Part shown: piece after piece, positions 61,096 to 64,000 of the stretch
Layout of the letters: each line of letters starts with the position of its first letter
Numbering within the stretch: position 1 is the stretch's first letter
NCBI RefSeq assembly: GCF_900142025.1
Contig: NZ_FQZM01000005.1
Location: 1 to 64,000, forward strand
Length of the DNA: 64,000 nt
Source: Desulfofundulus thermosubterraneus DSM 16057
GTDB lineage: Bacteria; Bacillota; Desulfotomaculia; Desulfotomaculales; Desulfovirgulaceae
Reading direction: 5' to 3'
Position numbers and translations under genes: made by a program
The notes under the pieces: generated by a model
Told to the model about the DNA's origin: nothing
The model's database searches: none
The model's input: the letters and a program-made list of their open reading frames with translations, nothing else

Positions 61096-61218
61096 CTACT
61101 TCTTGGGCTGGGCTTCCTTGACCAGTTTATCTTTGGGTGCGCCGCAGGACTTGCACTTGCCGGGCTTGCAGCGGGCCTCCACTACATTCCCGCACTCCTG
61201 GCACTTCCAGACAGCCAT
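61096..61218 (-). CDS. small rubredoxin-like (RCKP-type) protein
   Basis: 40 residues from an ATG at 61218, immediately after the rpe stop codon, with AAGGGGGTGAG upstream. The peptide begins MAVWKCQECGNVVEAR and continues CKPGKCKSCGAPKDKL. Two CxxC pairs (C6/C9 and C22/C25) plus C17 fit a rubredoxin-like zinc or iron knuckle with the RCKPGKC element; the C-terminus is basic. It is much shorter than rubredoxin (about 52 residues) and lacks its aromatic core, so zinc binding is as likely as iron. Function unknown. Confidence 0.75.
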   Translation of the reverse strand: MAVWKCQECGNVVEARCKPGKCKSCGAPKDKLVKEAQPKK

Positions 61219-61881
61219 CTACTCACCCCCTTTTGCCGCCTGCCGGATTTCCTGGATAGCCGCTGCCGGATCCGGAGCACCAAAAACAGCCGAACCGGCC
61301 ACCAGTACCGTAGCCCCGGCCTGTACCACCAGGGGGGCGGTAGAGGGATTGATACCACCGTCCACCTGGATTTCCACCTCCAACCCGGCACCATCCAGCA
61401 TCTCCCGAATCTTGCGGATTTTAGGAATGGTCTGGGGAATAAAGGCCTGCCCACCAAAGCCCGGGTTAACGGTCATCACCAGTACCAGATCAAAAAGTCC
61501 GGGCAGGTATTCCAGCACTTCAGGGGGAGTGGCCGGATTCAGGGCTACCCCGGCCCTGGCCCCCTTTTCCCGGATATGCGTGAGCGTGCGGTGCAGGTGC
61601 CGGCAGGCTTCCGCATGTACCGTGATCAGGTCTGCCCCCGCCTCAACAAAGGAATCTATATAACGGTCGGGCTCTTCGATCATTAAATGAACGTCAAAAA
61701 ACAGCTGGCTGTGGGGCCGCAGAGCCGCCACCACCAGTGGCCCGATGGTAATGTTGGGCACGAAGTGGCCGTCCATGACGTCAAGGTGGAGATAGTCTGC
61801 CCCGGCCCTCTCCACCCGCTGCACGTCTTCCATAAGGCGGGCAAAGTTGGCCGAGAGAATCGACGGTGCTATTTTGATCAC
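61219..61881 (-). CDS. rpe: ribulose-phosphate 3-epimerase
   Basis: 220 residues. The TIM-barrel signature is complete: KIAPSILSANFARL, the metal-site HLDVMDGHFVPNITIGP, FDVHLMIEEPDRYI, TVNPGFGGQAFIP and EIQVDGGINPSTA. It interconverts ribulose-5-phosphate and xylulose-5-phosphate. The prkC-rsgA-rpe order is conserved in Firmicutes. Its stop codon abuts the start of the rubredoxin-like gene. Confidence 0.95.
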   Translation of the reverse strand: MIKIAPSILSANFARLMEDVQRVERAGADYLHLDVMDGHFVPNITIGPLVVAALRPHSQLFFDVHLMIEEPDRYIDSFVEAGADLITVHAEACRHLHRTLTHIREKGARAGVALNPATPPEVLEYLPGLFDLVLVMTVNPGFGGQAFIPQTIPKIRKIREMLDGAGLEVEIQVDGGINPSTAPLVVQAGATVLVAGSAVFGAPDPAAAIQEIRQAAKGGE

Positions 61882-62757
61882 TCAGTATCTCCTCTCCAGT
61901 TCCATTACTTCCTGCAGCAGTCGCAAATAGTTTTCGTAGCGAAAGGCGGGGATTTCCCCCTCCTCGACGGCCTTTTTTACCGCACAATCGGGCTCCTGGA
62001 AATGCAGGCAGCCGGTGAAGCGGCAACCGTCGCGACGGGCCACGATTTCCGGGTAGAACTCCCCCAGTTCTTCCCGTTTCATTTCGGGTAAATAAAGGCT
62101 GGAAAACCCCGGGGTATCTGCTACCAGACCTCCCCCGGGCAAGCGCAGGAGCTCTACATGCCTGGTGGTATGCCGGCCCCGGCCCAATTTGCGGCTGATG
62201 TCCCCGGTTTTCAGATTTAAACCGGGGACCAGGGCATTTAACAGGCTGGACTTACCCACCCCCGAAGGCCCGGCCAGTACGGTAATATGCCCCTCGAGCA
62301 GGGCACGCAATTCATCAAGGCCGCTGTCATCCAGGGCACTGGTACAAACAACCGGGTAACCTGCCTGGCGGTAGGCCCCGATCATATCCCGGATCAGTTC
62401 TTCTCCCAGGTCCACCTTGTTAAAACAAATGGCTGGCCCTACCCCGGCATGTTCGGCCTGGGTGAGAAACCGATCCAGTAAAAAGGTATTGGGGTCGGGA
62501 TCCTTCACCGCAAAAACAATCAGTGCCCTGTCTACGTTGGCTACCGGCGGACGCACAAGGGTGGTCCGGCGGGGATGTACTTCTTCAATTACCCCCTGAC
62601 CCCCAGGTTGGAGGCGAAAGGTAACCCGGTCCCCCACCAGCACCTGCTTCTTTTCCCGGCGAAAGCGTCCCCTGAGGGCGCAATCGTGGATTTCCTCACC
62701 GCTGGATACATAATAATGTCCGCCGTAAGCTTTGACCACCGTTCCTTCCCGCAGCAT
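61882..62757 (-). CDS. rsgA: ribosome small-subunit-dependent GTPase RsgA
   Basis: 291 residues. An N-terminal OB domain (GTVVKAYGGHYYVSSGEE) precedes the circularly permuted GTPase with G4 FNKVDL, then G1 GPSGVGKSSLLNAL and G3 DTPGFSSL. The C-terminal zinc finger has CRFTGCLHFQEPDCAVKKAV. It matures the 30S subunit. It lies directly downstream of the PASTA kinase gene, and in Bacillus the kinase is linked to this GTPase. Confidence 0.95.
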   Translation of the reverse strand: MLREGTVVKAYGGHYYVSSGEEIHDCALRGRFRREKKQVLVGDRVTFRLQPGGQGVIEEVHPRRTTLVRPPVANVDRALIVFAVKDPDPNTFLLDRFLTQAEHAGVGPAICFNKVDLGEELIRDMIGAYRQAGYPVVCTSALDDSGLDELRALLEGHITVLAGPSGVGKSSLLNALVPGLNLKTGDISRKLGRGRHTTRHVELLRLPGGGLVADTPGFSSLYLPEMKREELGEFYPEIVARRDGCRFTGCLHFQEPDCAVKKAVEEGEIPAFRYENYLRLLQEVMELERRY

Positions 62758-62784
62758 CTTTTAACCGGTTACGCTCCCCCCTTT

Positions 62785-64000
62785 TCAATCATCGTTATCG
62801 TTTTTTCCCTCTTGAAGAGATTTCTGTCTCACCAGTTTATTATCAACGTATATTTGGATAGTGGCCCTGCCGTAATAGCGCACGGTCGTTTCCACTTTCT
62901 CCCCCGGTTGATGAGTATTTACATAGGCTAAAGTGGTTCCCCGGACATCGTTAATCACAATCTTGACCTGGTGAGCCTGCCCATCGTTGTCAAGGAGCAC
63001 CCTCACCCCGGCCTCCCTGGGTACGGGTCCCGGCCCCTTGCTTAAGGTTACCTTTACGGACGTGCCCTGGTCAACCATGCTGTCGGAAACTGGATCCTGG
63101 CTGATCACTTGATTTTGAAAGTAATCGGTACTCTCCACCCAATGAACATTTTCATCCAGACTCAGATTGTTTTCGGCCAGCTTGGCCCGGGCCTGGTCCA
63201 GGGTCAGCCCAATGAGGTTCGGCACCTTGGACTGCCTGGGCTTTGGTCCCAGGGAAAGATAAACCGTCACCGGGGTGTTGGGAGCTACCCGTTCCCCGGC
63301 AGCAGGAAATTGTTGAAAGATCAGATCCGGGGGAACGTTATCGTCGTAGCCCTTCTGCACCTGTTCGGCCAGGACCAGACCCCTTTCAGTCAGGCGTATG
63401 CGCGCGTCTTCCAGACTCAGCCGGTACAGGTCGGGTACTTCCCGCAGGTCGGGGCCCAGGCTGACCGTGAGGGTGATATCCCGGGGAGGCTTTACCGGCG
63501 CATCCGCCGGGCCAATATCCTGGTCAATAACAAATCCCTCGGGGATCTTGGGATGGTGTTCCTTGCGCACTTTCACCTGCAATCCCAAATCAGCCAGTAT
63601 CTTCTGGGCCTCGGACAACTCCTTGTTTATTACTGATGGCACTGTAACCGGGGGCGGTCCTTTAAGATAACTGTTCAGGGCAAAGGCGCCCCCTGCCAAA
63701 AGGGCCAACAGGAGAAGGGCCAGGGCCACCCATCCCACCGGACGCAGCCTGCGACGGCGCACCCCTTCCTCCCGGAGCTTCTCTACTGGCTTGAGCACCC
63801 GGGTGGCCATTTCATCCAGGGGAATGAAACGGGTGGCCTCTTCACCATCCCGGGCAAAAAGGTCTTCCAGGTGACGGGCCATCTCCCGGGCAGAAGCAAA
63901 ACGTGATTGGGGGTTTTTCTGCATAGCCCGCAGGACCACCTGCTCCAGCCCCGGGGAAACAGCGGGATTGCGCAGGGAGGGAGGCTCCGGTTCTTCCTGG
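62785..64000 (-). CDS. prkC: PASTA-domain Ser/Thr protein kinase, C-terminal part (PrkC)
   Basis: Partial: the frame continues past the window edge. The visible part starts with the last helices of a kinase domain (LEQVVLRAMQKNPQSRFASAREM). It then has a juxtamembrane segment, one membrane helix (VALALLLLALLAGGAFAL), three PASTA repeats (PPVTVPSVINKELSEAQKIL, LREVPDLYRLSLEDARIRL, SKVPNLIGLTLDQARAKL) and a C-terminal Ig-like domain of about 75 residues. PASTA repeats bind muropeptides outside the cell and relay to the kinase. Position upstream of rsgA is as in Bacillus. Confidence 0.92.
   Translation of the reverse strand, partial: QEEPEPPSLRNPAVSPGLEQVVLRAMQKNPQSRFASAREMARHLEDLFARDGEEATRFIPLDEMATRVLKPVEKLREEGVRRRRLRPVGWVALALLLLALLAGGAFALNSYLKGPPPVTVPSVINKELSEAQKILADLGLQVKVRKEHHPKIPEGFVIDQDIGPADAPVKPPRDITLTVSLGPDLREVPDLYRLSLEDARIRLTERGLVLAEQVQKGYDDNVPPDLIFQQFPAAGERVAPNTPVTVYLSLGPKPRQSKVPNLIGLTLDQARAKLAENNLSLDENVHWVESTDYFQNQVISQDPVSDSMVDQGTSVKVTLSKGPGPVPREAGVRVLLDNDGQAHQVKIVINDVRGTTLAYVNTHQPGEKVETTVRYYGRATIQIYVDNKLVRQKSLQEGKNDNDD

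Noticed and set aside
60890-61663. 257-codon plus-strand frame over rpe and the rubredoxin-like gene
   Set aside because: It is antisense to well-supported genes with family motifs and has no family features of its own.

Overview
The window looks like a chromosomal piece of a Gram-positive anaerobe of the Peptococcaceae type (Pelotomaculum / Desulfotomaculum / Desulfofundulus-like). This is inferred from three things: the gene content, the strong GGAGG ribosome-binding sites with many TTG and GTG starts, and Bacillus-like local gene orders (spoVK-ynbB-like; miaB-ymcA-like-mutS; prkC-rsgA-rpe). Its signature is a propionate-oxidation (methylmalonyl-CoA) operon in the order I recall for the mmc cluster of Pelotomaculum thermopropionicum. 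No rRNA, tRNA, CRISPR array or intact insertion sequence was recognised.

Layout. 1-570: gene-poor, with a foldable RNA-like element and a short possible leader ORF. 571-2305: KhtTU-type K+/H+ antiporter. 2340-2690: relic of a glycine-betaine binding protein. 2736-9475: membrane metallophosphoesterase, polar amino-acid ABC transporter, EamA transporter, DUF503, zinc phospholipase C-like and STAS proteins. 9706-12541: pstSCA phosphate transporter behind a five-repeat Pho box, without pstB. 12803-23487: the mmc operon (fumarase, succinyl-CoA synthetase, methylmalonyl-CoA mutase, epimerase, decarboxylase/transcarboxylase, malate dehydrogenase) with a predicted sigma-54 promoter and the sigma-54 activator gene just upstream. 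25636-26907: lexA and a DUF1847 gene.

26969-43702: a second dicarboxylate region, entirely on the minus strand. In transcription order it encodes a two-component system, two TRAP binding proteins, TRAP membrane subunits, a sigma-54 activator, then a CitE-type lyase, a SucCD-like acid-CoA ligase, an MmgE/PrpD protein, an FrhB-like iron-sulfur flavoprotein, and FrdA/FrdB-like subunits. FrdB keeps its [2Fe-2S] and [4Fe-4S] ligands but has lost all three [3Fe-4S] cysteines, and no membrane anchor gene is present. I infer a soluble, quinone-independent succinate/fumarate-type enzyme coupled to an FrhB module. It would feed a free-acid oxidation, hydration, CoA-activation and cleavage route for succinate or a substituted succinate. 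Sigma-54-like promoters and palindromes sharing a CAATATTG core lie before the lyase operon and the TRAP operon. This is the strongest candidate for an undescribed system in the window.

43981-64000: housekeeping. SpoVK-like ATPase, YnbB-like PLP enzyme, LysR regulator, hfq, miaA, a methyltransferase, mutL and mutS (with a histone-deacetylase-like gene and a hydantoinase-like gene between them), miaB, a YlbF/YmcA-family gene, a large ABC-class ATPase, cheW, a 40-residue rubredoxin-like protein, rpe, rsgA and the C-terminal part of a PASTA Ser/Thr kinase that runs off the window.
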